From Metopolophium dirhodum (taxonomy: Eukaryota > Arthropoda > Insecta > Hemiptera > Aphididae): a DNA stretch of 64,000 nt. Each line of letters begins with the position of its first letter. Positions within the stretch are counted from its first letter, which is position 1. The DNA lies in contig NC_083566.1 in assembly GCF_019925205.1 (NCBI RefSeq), positions 9,858,001-9,922,000 on the forward strand. Direction: 5' to 3'. The translations under genes were made by a program, and so were the position numbers. Below, in pieces: positions 1-11,645 of the stretch. The notes beneath the pieces are model-generated. The model saw nothing but the letters and a program-made list of their open reading frames with translations. It did no database searches and was not told the origin of the DNA.

Positions 1-2735
1 ATACTATAAAAACCTATGCCTATAATAATATTATGAAATACCAGTATAGATATGGTACTGTTATAGTTGGTACCATATTATGATTTATATAAAAGTAATA
101 TTATTCGAATTTCATCATTTAATATAATTACATACTAAACACAATATATAGACAGCTGTTATATAAGTACCGAAAAATAAATATATAGGAATTTTTAAAT
201 CAACTTCATTAATTTGAAAATATTATGAAATTTTGGTTTTTCATGTGGAAATAATAAAATATTATATCGAACAATATCGCTTTGATTATATTGTCCCGTA
301 TAGCATGTTATCGATGCATTGGCATGCGCAATACCTATATATTCATATATATATATTATGTGTATAATAATTGTATATATACACATTGTACCACGTTAAT
401 TTACCATATTTGTATTGTATTAACGACATAATATATTATATAGCATAACTATATGTGTACATAACATACATTGTGTTTATATATTATCATGTAGGTAGGT
501 ACCTATATAAAATCCAACCAATAACAATACTATTTAATATTGTCATATTGCTCAGTTCCTGTTTAGACTCATGGGAAATATTACCATTGTGCGTACGATT
601 TTGACCATGGCGATTTCCATGACGCCATAACTAAATGGGTACATATACCAAATTATATAGGTAAAGAGTAAAGACGGTTTGAATTTCAAGTTTACATTGG
701 AATTGCACGACAGTGTAATAAACGCGAAATCGCACTAATAACAATTTATATCTATCTTATTGTGTACGGTGTTTACAGATTTATTATAATAGTCGACGAG
801 CAATAATTTCCAATCAACCAACGTCCAACAAAAAATTGTTCTACTAACGCAATCACATAAAACTCAATGTTAAGAATGTCTTTTTTACGTACAATTATCT
901 ATAAATATACAGTTATACACAAGTCCGGTAAATCCAATAATTTTGTTCTGTTTGTCCTACTTACAGTATAGGTAAAAAAAAAATAATAAATAAAATATAT
1001 ATTTTATACACTGATTTAATATTATATCATCACTTAACGTTGTCATCAGTGTCTATAATTACGTATGTCAGAAAATGTACCTACCCACTGTAAAAGCAGA
1101 CGAGATATACATAATATATTGCCGTACCAAAATAAAGTTAGGCTCGAGTAACATTTAAATCTCTTTTCTATGATTTAAACGATATGCCCCTATAAATGTG
1201 GCGTCCATTTGGCAGGTCACCACCCCGTTCAATCGCGGCGAAAGTACCCCCATGATTAGAAGTGGGCTATATATATTATGTGCGATATATTATTATGTAT
1301 AATAATACATATATATCACTGATTTATGCATGGTTTTCGAATTTATGTCTATTCGTACGAACGTGAATACCTAAATTATATGAGCAAACCGTTCTAATAT
1401 AATACCTACGTGTTTAATAGAAAACGAGATTTATACTTTTTTACTATATATTTTTGAACAATTAATTTTAAAAACAAATATTGAAACTGGTTAGGGATAC
1501 CTACCTATAGGTAATACTAGCTGCGTTACAATAATAATAATACAATTAACGGTAGCCCATTTTACTATCAATATTTAATTATATAATATACTGTAATAAT
1601 GTAATAATGAATTAATCATTAAATCGTATATGGCAAGAGTTTATCTATAAAATATGCATATATTCATATATATTGCGTAGGCACATATCTAATAGAAAGT
1701 AAATAGATGGCTAATGCCTGAATCCCAATTCAAAATAAAACTCTAAAGCAAAATACCCACAGCAAAATATTGTGAGTGGGTAGACTTGTTCTATTATTGG
1801 TAAGTTAGTTAATTATACGTATTTAATTAAAAATATGTTCCGAATATATTTTAGGTCCTGAGTGAAGCGATAAATCTATTGATTTTACAGTTATGTGTGT
1901 GTGAGGCTGTTCTTAAAGAAATAAAAAGTATTAAAAATAAATAGGTACCTAATCACAATTTTTTACAGTTAATAAAATATGAGTTAAAAATAAAATTTTT
2001 ATGGAATTTGTAAATTATTCTGTAATTGAAAATTCATAATATTTTTAATTTTAACACTTAAAATTTGACAGTTTAATACAAGATTTCTTATAATTTTTTT
2101 TTTATGTTGATTGCGGCAACCAAACATGATCGAAGATCGAACTCAGTTGCTTTAGTGAAAATCGAAAAAACAATCAAAGTAACTGTAAATAAATAATACT
2201 ATAATGAAAACGCAAATCGTATTAGGTACACGAGGTCTAATTAATTAAATATTGACACATTTTGAGTATATACAGTTCCACTCGAATCGTTTGTCAAACG
2301 CAGTGATAAAGCTTTTATCAGCATTTGTTGTATGACTGGTGCATCACATTTGTTTGGAGTTTGGTCAAAATATAAATGCCGTATAAATGTATAATAGTAT
2401 AATAAATAACTTAAGTTCGTATAAATGTGATAATAACCTTACGTACTGTACAAACACTATTATAGTATTGAGATGCAATACAGTCATAGAGAATACAATA
2501 TGAGCTTTTTAACACTTTATATTTTAATATTATAATATTATGTGCCTCCGTATTGTGCCTATTGCGAAATTATATGCCGTCAAATTATTTTTGAAATGCA
2601 ACAAATGTTGTCAATTTATCATACATAATAATATATATATATTACTGGGGTACGTGCGTGCGTGACATATATATGATGCACAATTGTTGTGTGGGAACAA
2701 ATAAAAGTAAAACTTCTAGAGGAAAAAAACAGACC
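1..2735. other. AT-rich noncoding DNA
   Basis: No frame here looks coding. The sequence is dominated by TA-rich runs, with one slightly GC-richer spot near 1200-1265. A small hairpin (ATGGTAC / GTACCAT) lies near 53-78, and a TAGGTACCTA-type palindrome is present near 498 and 1946. No mobile-element ends were recognised. Confidence 0.6.
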
Positions 2736-2749
2736 ATATACTAATAATA

Positions 2750-2911
2750 ATGGCTGCAAGCGCGAGAGAGGGGCTCGTGGAACTAATGGCCTCTCCTCTC
2801 CTGTCCCTCTGCAACGTCGATGAGTGTATAGTATTTTCGCTTTTAGTAGATTTTCGAGAAAGGAATCAACGCCCCGTGACCACCCGGTATAATGCAAACA
2901 TTGTATTTTAG
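2750..2911 (+). other. Short ORF in a GC-richer patch (53 codons), doubtful
   Basis: An ATG in the context AATAATAATGG opens a 53-codon frame that begins MAASAREGLVELM and ends at TAG. Composition is clearly richer in GC than the surroundings. A longer frame also runs on the opposite strand over the same DNA, so openness alone says little. A GT lies near the 3' end (ACCCGGTAT), so it could be read as a first exon, but no partner exon was identified. There is no recognisable domain. It is probably chance. Confidence 0.12.
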
Positions 2912-2925
2912 CAAAGTCGTAAAAA

Positions 2926-5285
2926 CGCATTGAGTGTAATAATACATATAGGTATTATGGATATGCATTCCCGCCCGATGCAGAAACAACGGAATACGTT
3001 TGGTTTACCCATATAGGTACGTCTTATAAATAATAAAAAGTTTTTGTTCAAGTTTCGTAGCTATATTATATTGTTAGGTATAGTCTCATATTTATATAAT
3101 ATGACATTATAGCTATATAACAGGTATGATTTATGTTGTATGATGTCATAGAATTTCCTAGCACTGCGGCGAAGACAACCCAATCTCAGATCGTTGAGTA
3201 ATTTTACTTATCCAATATAATAATTATTGTTGTACATAGACGTCAATACTTCATTGAATGTAATTCCAATAGAAAAATAATTATAATAATAACAGTTATG
3301 GCTCAAAACGGTTCAAATTATGGTTTGCGGTTTCGATTAGATCTGTTCGATTAAGCACTAAAGCACCAGCTTGTACGTTCATTATGTAAATAATAAATAC
3401 AAATTCACTAATTTCAATGGGGTAAGTTGAAAATTACCAGCTCGCCACTTAATTGTTTTTTAATTTTAGTGTGTATTGAGATTTTTTATTTTATTTACTA
3501 TTAATTATTAAACTCGTTATATTGTATTTGGCATCCTAAATAGAATATTTATGTCTATCACATAATACTTCTAGTACAATAAAGCCTCTATAATATTATT
3601 ATAGTGTGTTACTTGTTTTAATATGATAAATAGTAAGTAATACGCTGCAATTCTGCAGTGTATAATACATAAAAGCACCTAGTATATTGGTTACAATTCA
3701 AGACATATTCTACCATTGGAACTACTGTATAAGTTAACTACTGTAACTACTACAAGCTTTATATTAGAACTAATACATGATAAAATGTAACCAAACAAAT
3801 TTGTATCTGATAATTTATAAGGAACAGTTTACAATACTAGGTATGTCGTCTATACTCCAAGTATATAATTCATCGGTGCGCAGTCTTTTTTTTAGTTGTG
3901 CACGATTATGTGGGTAATAGCTTTAAGCTAACGATTTATAATATATATATATATACGATAGTGTAATACAAGTGTTATAGGTATGTTGTACAATAATGAA
4001 TAATATAAAATATATAATGTATATTATACTAATTAGTAATTACTAAATTGATCTTAACGTTGTGTTGTTGTTCAATTTAGTGTGGTGATAGTGACTATTG
4101 AGTATATTATATTTATAGATGCTATCCGTATAGTCATACATAATTAATAAATCATAATCGTCTACATTTATAATTTTATAAATAATACTAAAAAGTTTTG
4201 TTTAATGTGATATGAGAATGGCAGAGATCATGACGTGATTATCTTATGTTGTTGATAAATTAAATATGTACGTTTGATGGTAAGAGTGGTAGTGAATAGT
4301 GGTAAAAAAATGTCATTACCTCGGCCTCTCCCGAATAGTTGTCGAAACAGGACTTAAAAGTATCGTGAATAAGTGAATACGACGTCTTATAGGTATAAGG
4401 TATCAATTACTACCCTACAGATAATGTCTGCACATACGCTATTGTGGCACACACTATATATTATAGACAGTATAACTGGTAACCTGTTTAATATATTATT
4501 ATACACTTGGTATGGAGTCTTGTATATGAATTATAAGCCCCGGACACGTCTGCAGATGGTATAATGGTATATACTTAAACATGTTTAGCATAGAATTTAA
4601 TATAAGACGCTCGTCGACCGACAAAGTGATTCGGTAAATTGCGTAGGCGGTAGCACAGGCACTATTATATTATACAGTTCACTAAGAACAGCTTACATTT
4701 GATTATATGACAAAATCGTACACAAAATTGATACTTACTTATATCCACAGCCCAAAGGTACTGCAATATATTTGGAAGCAAATAGCAATTCGTTGGAAAT
4801 GTCAGTTTGTTGTATTGGAATGGCGTAATGCTGTATTATTAATCACGCAATATATATACCTAAATGACAAGTAACTTATTTTACCATATAATGTATAATA
4901 ATCTCCATCGTAAAAATATGTTAAGTATATTCTTGTCTCTGAAGTTAACGAGTAACGTCATCCTAACCGATGAGAATATCTGAATATAATATATTATAGA
5001 AGCCTAATAGTTATAATTTCAATATAATATAGCATATTATATACATATAATATTCCAAGTTCATATTATAAAGAGCTTTTTGAAGGCAAAAAAAATTGAA
5101 TATTAGGCATAACATCAATGGTTTGTAATTAAGTATAAACTCCTTAAGTAAATAATATTATAATATTTATTAAGAGTAATAAAAAAATTAACTTTTTGTA
5201 GGTACTTAATTGAAAATTATACTATTGTCAAGTTAAACAATCTAAATGTTTAAACTTTAAACAGTTATAAATTAACATAATAAAC
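2926..5285. other. AT-rich noncoding DNA
   Basis: Nothing coding was seen. A short (TA)n tract lies near 3942-3955. Frames longer than 60 codons here are low complexity and resemble nothing known. Confidence 0.6.
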
Positions 5286-5479
5286 GAAGACCTGAGAGCA
5301 ATAACAATACATCTCCAATTAATACAATTGTATGATACTATATATTATTATCTGTATTTATCAATCGGAGATGTCTGATTGTTGCACCAAACGACTCAAT
5401 TTTTTTTCTTCATAATGTGCAATCTAAAACTTATTTTGACCAAAATATGAAGATGTCTTGTTATTTCTCTCAGGTCTTC
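5286..5479. mobile_element. Short inverted-repeat element (MITE-like), family unassigned
   Basis: The outer arms at 5286-5314 and 5451-5479 are 29 bp inverted repeats beginning GAAGACCTGAGAG, with two mismatches. A third, more diverged copy of the inner part of the arm, ending ACATCTCC when read in the same sense as the left arm, lies inside at 5367-5385 in inverted orientation. The left arm could therefore fold with either partner. The total length of about 194 bp suits a non-autonomous DNA transposon. I could not find a convincing target-site duplication in the flanks, so the superfamily is unknown and the true borders may differ by a few bases. Confidence 0.6.
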
Positions 5480-6285
5480 AAATTGTTTGTTAAAATAAAA
5501 AAAACTAATATATTATTATAAGTTGGCTTCACACGAATAAACTATTTTTACATTTAGGTATTGTTTTAAAGTATAATGAATGGTTGAACTAATAATGAAA
5601 CAGATTTCACCACTCTCAGTACAACTTGATAGAAAATAGTCTAATTGAGTGGTGTACGTTTGTGAATTTTCGCATTTTCGTCTTATCATTAAATTACTAT
5701 AAGCTCTGACAACTGTAACCTACTATAGTCTATAGCACCTAAAATATAAATCTTATCGTATGCATTCTCCTATATAATATTAAAAATGTTATATATAATA
5801 TTTTCTGGATTTATTCTTTGATCTTAAAATTGAAAACATAATATTTTGTAATTTATATATAAATATCAAGAATCGATGAAAAAATTGTAATTATAAATTA
5901 ACTAAATTTTATTTTATTTGATTTAAGTACCTTCTCTGCTAGAATTATTATAGAATATTCTAATCCTTGTACAACAGATACAATGGAAACTCAAAATGTA
6001 TTAATATTATATTCAATATTATAATTCATAGAAATCTATTATTACGGTACACTACTGCAGCGTACATACTACGGCGAGTGATGTCGACATTTTTTTTTTA
6101 GTTAAAAATTAAAAATTAGCCATATCCCATTTCAGTATAATCTCCGAACTGCAGTCTGTATGTGGAAATTATATTTATGATATAATGCTGATGCATAATA
6201 TTTTATAACTAATACCTAATGTATATAGTGATATGACATGTATATAGGACATGAGCACAACGCATATATTATTATGTACGTAATA
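5480..6285. other. AT-rich noncoding DNA
   Basis: No gene was seen. A weak hairpin (CACCACTC / GAGTGGTG) lies at about 5607-5655. CpG content begins to rise near 6060 and clearly from 6290. Confidence 0.55.
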
Positions 6286-6605
6286 TTTTCAAAACGACGT
6301 CTGTCGATCCCGGCGATACATATACGCGTAGTGTAATCATTTTGCAAAATCGACGTTATTATTTTCTTCGTATTGTGCGTACCTATATAATAACATAATA
6401 CCCGTGTATTATGTACATGTTGATGTGCGGAGGAGCGGAAAACACGACCATTATTATAAAAGGGTACACATTCGCGTCTTCTCCTGCACAGCCGCGGTGC
6501 GCCGTGAAATCGTATTATTTTTCAATTGCACGAATGTCTCTACCACTTGCCCCCGGGGGAAGCGTCATTACAATACCTTTGTGTAAATGGCGGCGGCGGC
6601 GGCGG

Positions 6606-6613
6606 TATAAAAA
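6606..6613 (+). promoter_or_regulatory. TATA-like box
   Basis: TATAAAAA follows directly on a CGG run in a GC-rich setting, which makes a chance TATA less likely than elsewhere in this AT-rich window. A start site would fall near 6636. No strong insect initiator (TCAGT) is seen exactly there, which weakens the call. Confidence 0.3.
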
Positions 6614-7070
6614 CGCTCGCGCCATATGTATGTACACATATATACATATAATATATATTAATGTATCTGTCTCATTCCGTTCGCGTCGTAAAAAATCACA
6701 ACGTAATTACCACCAACGCCGCGCCGCCGCGTATAAGGCCACAAACCGTTTAAGCGAGCATAATATGAATTATAGTTGTACATAAGTACATTTAATATAC
6801 TTTTTTTTTTCGTATACTATTATTCATATATATATATATATATGTATGATACGATGTGTGTGTGTGTGTGTAATATCTCTCGTCCGTCTGTCATTCGGTC
6901 TTAATGGGTCTGTGCTCCCGTCCGTCGTCGTTGCGCGCGCGCGCGTATATTATATTATAGAGAGTAGTGTGCGCAGACTTAGACTACTGCGGGCTATATA
7001 CAACATATTATATGTAGTTATATATATATAATATTACATGTATACATACATGCGATTATTAGGTACGTAT

Positions 7071-7340
7071 GTAAGTGAACGTGATAATAAATCGGACAAC
7101 CCCGTGTAATTACACTGGGAACGACGGCGCGCGCCTATACACATCACGAACATTGAACACCGCCGCCACACCACAACAGTGCAGTGCGCGTATACATAAT
7201 ATGACGTAGGGATTGCCGCCGCGACGATAATTGTTTTTTTTGTGCTCAATGACAAGTACAAATAGGCTGGGTAATAATAATAAAAACGCAATAATTGTTT
7301 TTTTTTTTTTTTTTTTTATCTGTTTTTTATCCTTTTCCAG
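7071..7340 (+). other. Candidate intron 1 of an unidentified transcript
   Basis: The segment begins GTAAGTGA, a near-consensus donor. It ends with a long T-rich tract and CCTTTTCCAG, a very strong acceptor. Its length of 270 nt is plausible for an insect intron. It pairs in order with the TATA-like box upstream and the short intron downstream. Confidence 0.35.
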
Positions 7341-7405
7341 TCCGCCGCAGCCGCCACCGCCGCCGCAGGAGCCGACAGATTATATATTATTGTATATTAT
7401 GTAAG
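7341..7405 (+). other. Candidate internal exon (65 nt)
   Basis: It is bounded by a strong acceptor ending TTTTCCAG and by the donor AAG|GTAGGT. The first half is very GC-rich (CCGCCGCAG-type repeats) and the second half is TA-rich. An alternative donor, GTAAGG, lies five bases earlier. If spliced as proposed, an ATG at 7050 reads through it into the next exon and stops at 7486-7488, giving only 35 codons with an alanine run. The transcript may therefore be noncoding or a 5' untranslated region. Confidence 0.35.
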
Positions 7406-7466
7406 GTAGGTGTGGGTGAAAAAAGCGTTTTTCTCCTTAAAACAATTTTTTTCCCTCTCGTTTCAG
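7406..7466 (+). other. Candidate short intron (61 nt)
   Basis: It runs from GTAGGT to a long pyrimidine tract ending CTCTCGTTTCAG. At 61 nt it matches the size of the common minimal introns of insects. It is the most canonical donor-acceptor pair I found in the window. The orientation is the same as the preceding candidate intron. Confidence 0.4.
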
Positions 7467-10320
7467 AAATAATGTAAAACGATTATAGATGCCAATATTA
7501 CGTCTCGCGTATACGCCCTGCACAAACGGCACACGAACCTGTAGTACAGTTTTTCTCATGTCAATGTTAAATATTATGCATAATCCACCAGGTACAAGTA
7601 CTCGAATTATATGCGGTAGGTATCCATAACGTGTGTAGCAGATCACATAACATGTGTGAAACCGTTATACACACTATACACCGAGAATTAGAATCAATAA
7701 AAATGGTTATTGGTAAATGATAATAATATCAGGTACCAAATTGTCGCGCTAAATTGTGGTCTGGAATAAAGAAACTATATCTTAAGACCTAATGTATGTG
7801 TGTAACTCAAAAACTACTCAATTGAATTTGAGTGTAAATTTTTGTAATATAAAGATTGAACTTATATCGATACTTTTTTCTTACATGTATTTGTTATATC
7901 ATAAGAGAACACACGGTATTAACATTGATACAACATCTAAATAGAAATAACCATTAATGCGACATATGCATTAGTTACATAGACAACGACTATTATAGTC
8001 TATAGTTAGAATAACAAAAGCACTTGTTTAATACCATATATACCTAGTAAGTACGCATTATTATTAAGATAATTTTTTAGCATCTGGAACGTTGTCAAAC
8101 AATTGCTTATTATTATACCTATATTAATATTTCACATTATAGTAATACTAAAAATATAATAATAATTTTATTGTTTTGAACAATCGTTATTTGTTGTATA
8201 CCTATGTTATATTGTATATATAATATGTTATTACTTTTACAACGTAGATAGGTTATAACTTATAAGTTATATATCAGCAATAATATTTCTTTTATCAGTT
8301 ACTTATTTGTTGGTCGTAAGATTTGTCCTAATGCCAGATGAGGTAGTAAATAATTATAATCAGCATCATAAATAATAATTCTGTAAATGCATAAAAAAAT
8401 GTAAAAATTTAATTTACCCATATTATTTAAATTGTTGGTTAACTGTGTAACTAATGCAGCTACCCATTTATTCATGGAGAATTTGAAACTATGGATAGAT
8501 GTTTTCGTACAAATATTAAATTACCTATACTAATATTGTTGTACGATAACATTGCTATATAATTTAAAGAAATATGATTATCGTCACATCGCGTGAACAC
8601 TGATGATGCGGCGGTAACAAAGATCGATGATAGAAACTATAGAAAGTTGTTCAATAAATATTTTTTTTTCTATTTTTCACGGTTATTTAGAGATAGTGGA
8701 TTGTATTAATAATACCTAATTTTCCCGAAATGATATACTATTAAAAGTAGTGGAGAGGGACATTTTACAGGAATACATATACCGCTGCAGTGTGGCAATA
8801 AAAAAAAATGTTCATTACCACACGAGTACAAAATATATAAGTATTAATTAATTCAATTTAACATGATAGGTAATAAAAGAATTAAGACCATAGGTATTTT
8901 AAACTCAAAACTTGACTCATGAAGTGTAATAATTATAGTACAGATTTATATTCTCTACGCCTAAAATATTATACTAATATTCTTTAAAAAAAAAACCTAC
9001 CAAAATGTTCTTCTAATATTTTCTGAAAAATTATTAAAATATATAAAAAGTAATGAATGAACCTCAATATAGGTATAACCCTTGTGAACTTAGCAGTGCA
9101 AGAATAGCAGTCAACTTTTAAAACAGACTAACAAATTTGTTGGAGATTGTTAGGTAAGTTAGGTATAAATTATATCATTTATTTATATATTTCAACTTAT
9201 TCATAGTATATTATATACGTTAATATGCGAAATTATTATTTTTATTATTTACATTAATATTATATCTTAACAAAAACACTCCGCCAAATTCCATGTAAAA
9301 AAACGCTAAGTACCTAAATGGTTATAAAAAAAAACGGCTCTAAAAGTTGTGATATAATTTTATAGCTAAGTCTTTGAACTTAAGATATCATTTATGTTAA
9401 AACAGTCTGCTAAATAATTGAACTTAGCTTGGCGACTTGAGTAAAAAAATTTAAAAACTGTAGGACTACAGGAAATATTATCTAATAAAATGATGAAAAT
9501 ATGTTTGCAATAATTTCTAGTTAAATTGGCTATAACTCTGTTAATATCGTTCATAATATATTTTGAAAAATACATCATGCACTTGTTATACGTAAAATTT
9601 CCAATTAGATGGTTGTTTAATTATTTAACTACAAATTTTGTATGCCTTCTCAATAAATTTTTTTCAGGATCTTGTTGCTTCCCGTAATATTTCATAATAT
9701 CTGCATTAGTTTTCGCGCGTGTTTTGCCTATGTGTGCATTTTAAGGCACTCTTTTCTTTTTATACTTAGCGAGACCCTATACCAGGTCGTTGGATAACAA
9801 ACATACCAATACGATATATTATAATATTATAAACGTATATATATGACTTATATTTTATTTCGGTGTCCGCACGAGAACCGTAATGAGTGTAATAAGCGAT
9901 ACGTAATAACTAATAAGTAACAACCAATAACAATAACATACCCAATAATATTGTTATTGTCACGAAATCACATTTGTTTGCGTTCGCCGAAAGCCGAATG
10001 AGCCGACTGATGTGTATTAAACGCCGCCGAGACGACGCTACATTGTAGAAAGGTATAATATAATAATCGAATTGTTTACCGTTATTATTGTTCGTATATC
10101 AAATGAATAGGTATAATATGATTCACATAATATGTGATTCGCTCGTTCTATTATATCTTATACTATATTATCTATAGGGTAGAGAAGTATTTTTCCGTAA
10201 TAATTTTAAACACTCATATTATGGCTATGCGTGTACGCTGTATACACACCACTATAGGTTCCGGATTTATATGCATTTGCATGTTTTTTTGTTACAGTCC
10301 AAAAAATAGTTAGATAAACT
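7467..10320. other. AT-rich DNA without recognised genes
   Basis: The first part would be the downstream exon of the candidate transcript. It holds a 46-codon frame from an ATG at 7489, with no known similarity. The remainder is TA-rich filler. A GC-richer spot lies near 9960-10035. No terminal inverted repeats or retroelement motifs were found. Confidence 0.5.
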
Positions 10321-10502
10321 CAGTGGCGTAGTGTAACACAGGGTCCAAGTGTTGCTCAGGCAACACACCTTAAATATGGGCGGGTGGGTGTTGATAGAAG
10401 AAAAATGGGAAATTGTATAGATCGGTATAACAGAATTATGAGGCGTAGGTCACCTAAAATTATTTGAGCAACACCATTTTTTTTTTATGATACACGCCAC
10501 TG
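10321..10502. mobile_element. hAT-like MITE with CAGTGGCGT ends (182 bp)
   Basis: The left end is CAGTGGCGTAGTG and the right end reads CAGTGGCGTGTATC on the other strand. Perfect terminal identity covers nine bases, and CAGTG tips are typical of the hAT superfamily. The flanking octamers GATAAACT and GATATAAG match at five of eight positions, as expected for a decayed 8-bp duplication. The interior carries an internal GTTGCTC / GAGCAAC pairing near the ends and has no coding capacity. Such elements are moved by a transposase encoded elsewhere. Confidence 0.75.
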
Positions 10503-11075
10503 GATATAAGCTACAAGTTTGAATTATAGTCATTAGATTTGAAATACAAAGTTTTATATTACATATTTTGTAAATTTTTTATGTGTACTTACTGCGTATT
10601 TCTGTATTTACGAATACAAAAGTGTTTTCATCCATTTGTCTACTATTGTTCGTTCGTTTTCCGGACTATTCCGGACGGGGTCAAATTAAGGAAAAACTAT
10701 GTATACGAACAAACCGTTGCAAATATCCGCGATTTTGTTTCATATCAACAAATATATGGATAAAAATTATGTAATACAATACTACTATTACAACTAGATA
10801 CACGTATTTCTGCTGCCATCGGTTTAGTTATTAATTAAAATGCATTTTTGCTTGCATATTTCATGTGCATGTTCGTATGGTGATCAGTGTTTAAATGCAC
10901 GCATATTTCGTACGTTTTTTAGTGCATATAATTCCGGGCCCTACACATCACGAATACATCACTGTATAAATGTAGGTATATAATGACGTACCTACCTGTA
11001 TACACATATATATTGGTATATTAACCTACGTATCCGAATCGGCTATTGTATACAAACTCACAATATTCATATATA
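10503..11075. other. AT-rich noncoding DNA
   Basis: No gene was recognised. The frames of 63-74 codons at 10539-10774 overlap each other in two registers and have no known similarity. Confidence 0.5.
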
Positions 11076-11079
11076 CTGT

Positions 11080-11645
11080 ACGATCGAACCATACGCGTCG
11101 GTTCGGCGAATAATAGTAATGGAAAAAAAAAAAAAAAAAATTAATAATAACAATAATTTGTTTTCGTTCATTATGCAACCAAAATATAACAAAGTAATAA
11201 CAATAATATTATAAACCCAATCACCGTCACCGCCGACCGATAGATATAATATTATTATATACCTGCCTACATACATGTGCATAAGCATTATGTATTATTA
11301 TGGGTGTGCATATTATATACACTCGCGGGAATACTCTCTGTCGGTGTCCGCGTTCGTTTGATCTCATTGTACACGAATTGTAATTTGTTTACCATTGATT
11401 ATTGTTATTGTTCTTTACGTGCCGCGTGTGTCTGCGTGTGTGTGTGTCTGCTTATGTGTGTGTGTGTGTGCGTGTCTTTTCGTGTGCGCGCGCGCGCGTT
11501 GCCGAACAGTGCGAAAAACGATATTACGATTTTTGACATCGCATTTTTCATCGTGCCGCGTGTGCAGTATAGCGAGTTGTGTGTTCGCGTCACCGACACG
11601 TCTAATAAGAGAAGGCCGCGATGACAGTCGGAAGTCGAATATTGA
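11080..11645. other. CpG-rich patch with GT and CG repeats
   Basis: CpG-rich DNA surrounds an imperfect GT tract at 11424-11499 that passes into an alternating CG run. Overlapping frames on both strands up to 115 codons are products of the repeat (runs of Cys-Val or Thr-His) and are not credible proteins. It could be a regulatory element or promoter. Confidence 0.45.
11424..11499. repeat. Imperfect (GT)n microsatellite with CG tail
   Basis: Mostly GT with TCTG interruptions, ending in a CG-alternating stretch. Alternating purine-pyrimidine DNA of this kind can adopt the Z form. Confidence 0.9.

Larger units (their letters stand above)
6290..7340. other. CpG-rich patch with simple repeats, possible promoter region
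   Basis: GC and CpG rise sharply against the AT-rich background. The patch holds a (CGG)n run at 6588-6605, (AT)n at 6826-6843, (TG)n at 6855-6871, an alternating CG run near 6935 and a long T tract at about 7296-7317. Frames on both strands are broken and low complexity. Together with a TATA-like box and splice-like signals on the + strand, it could be a promoter and 5' untranslated region. This is inference from composition and motifs only. Confidence 0.45.
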
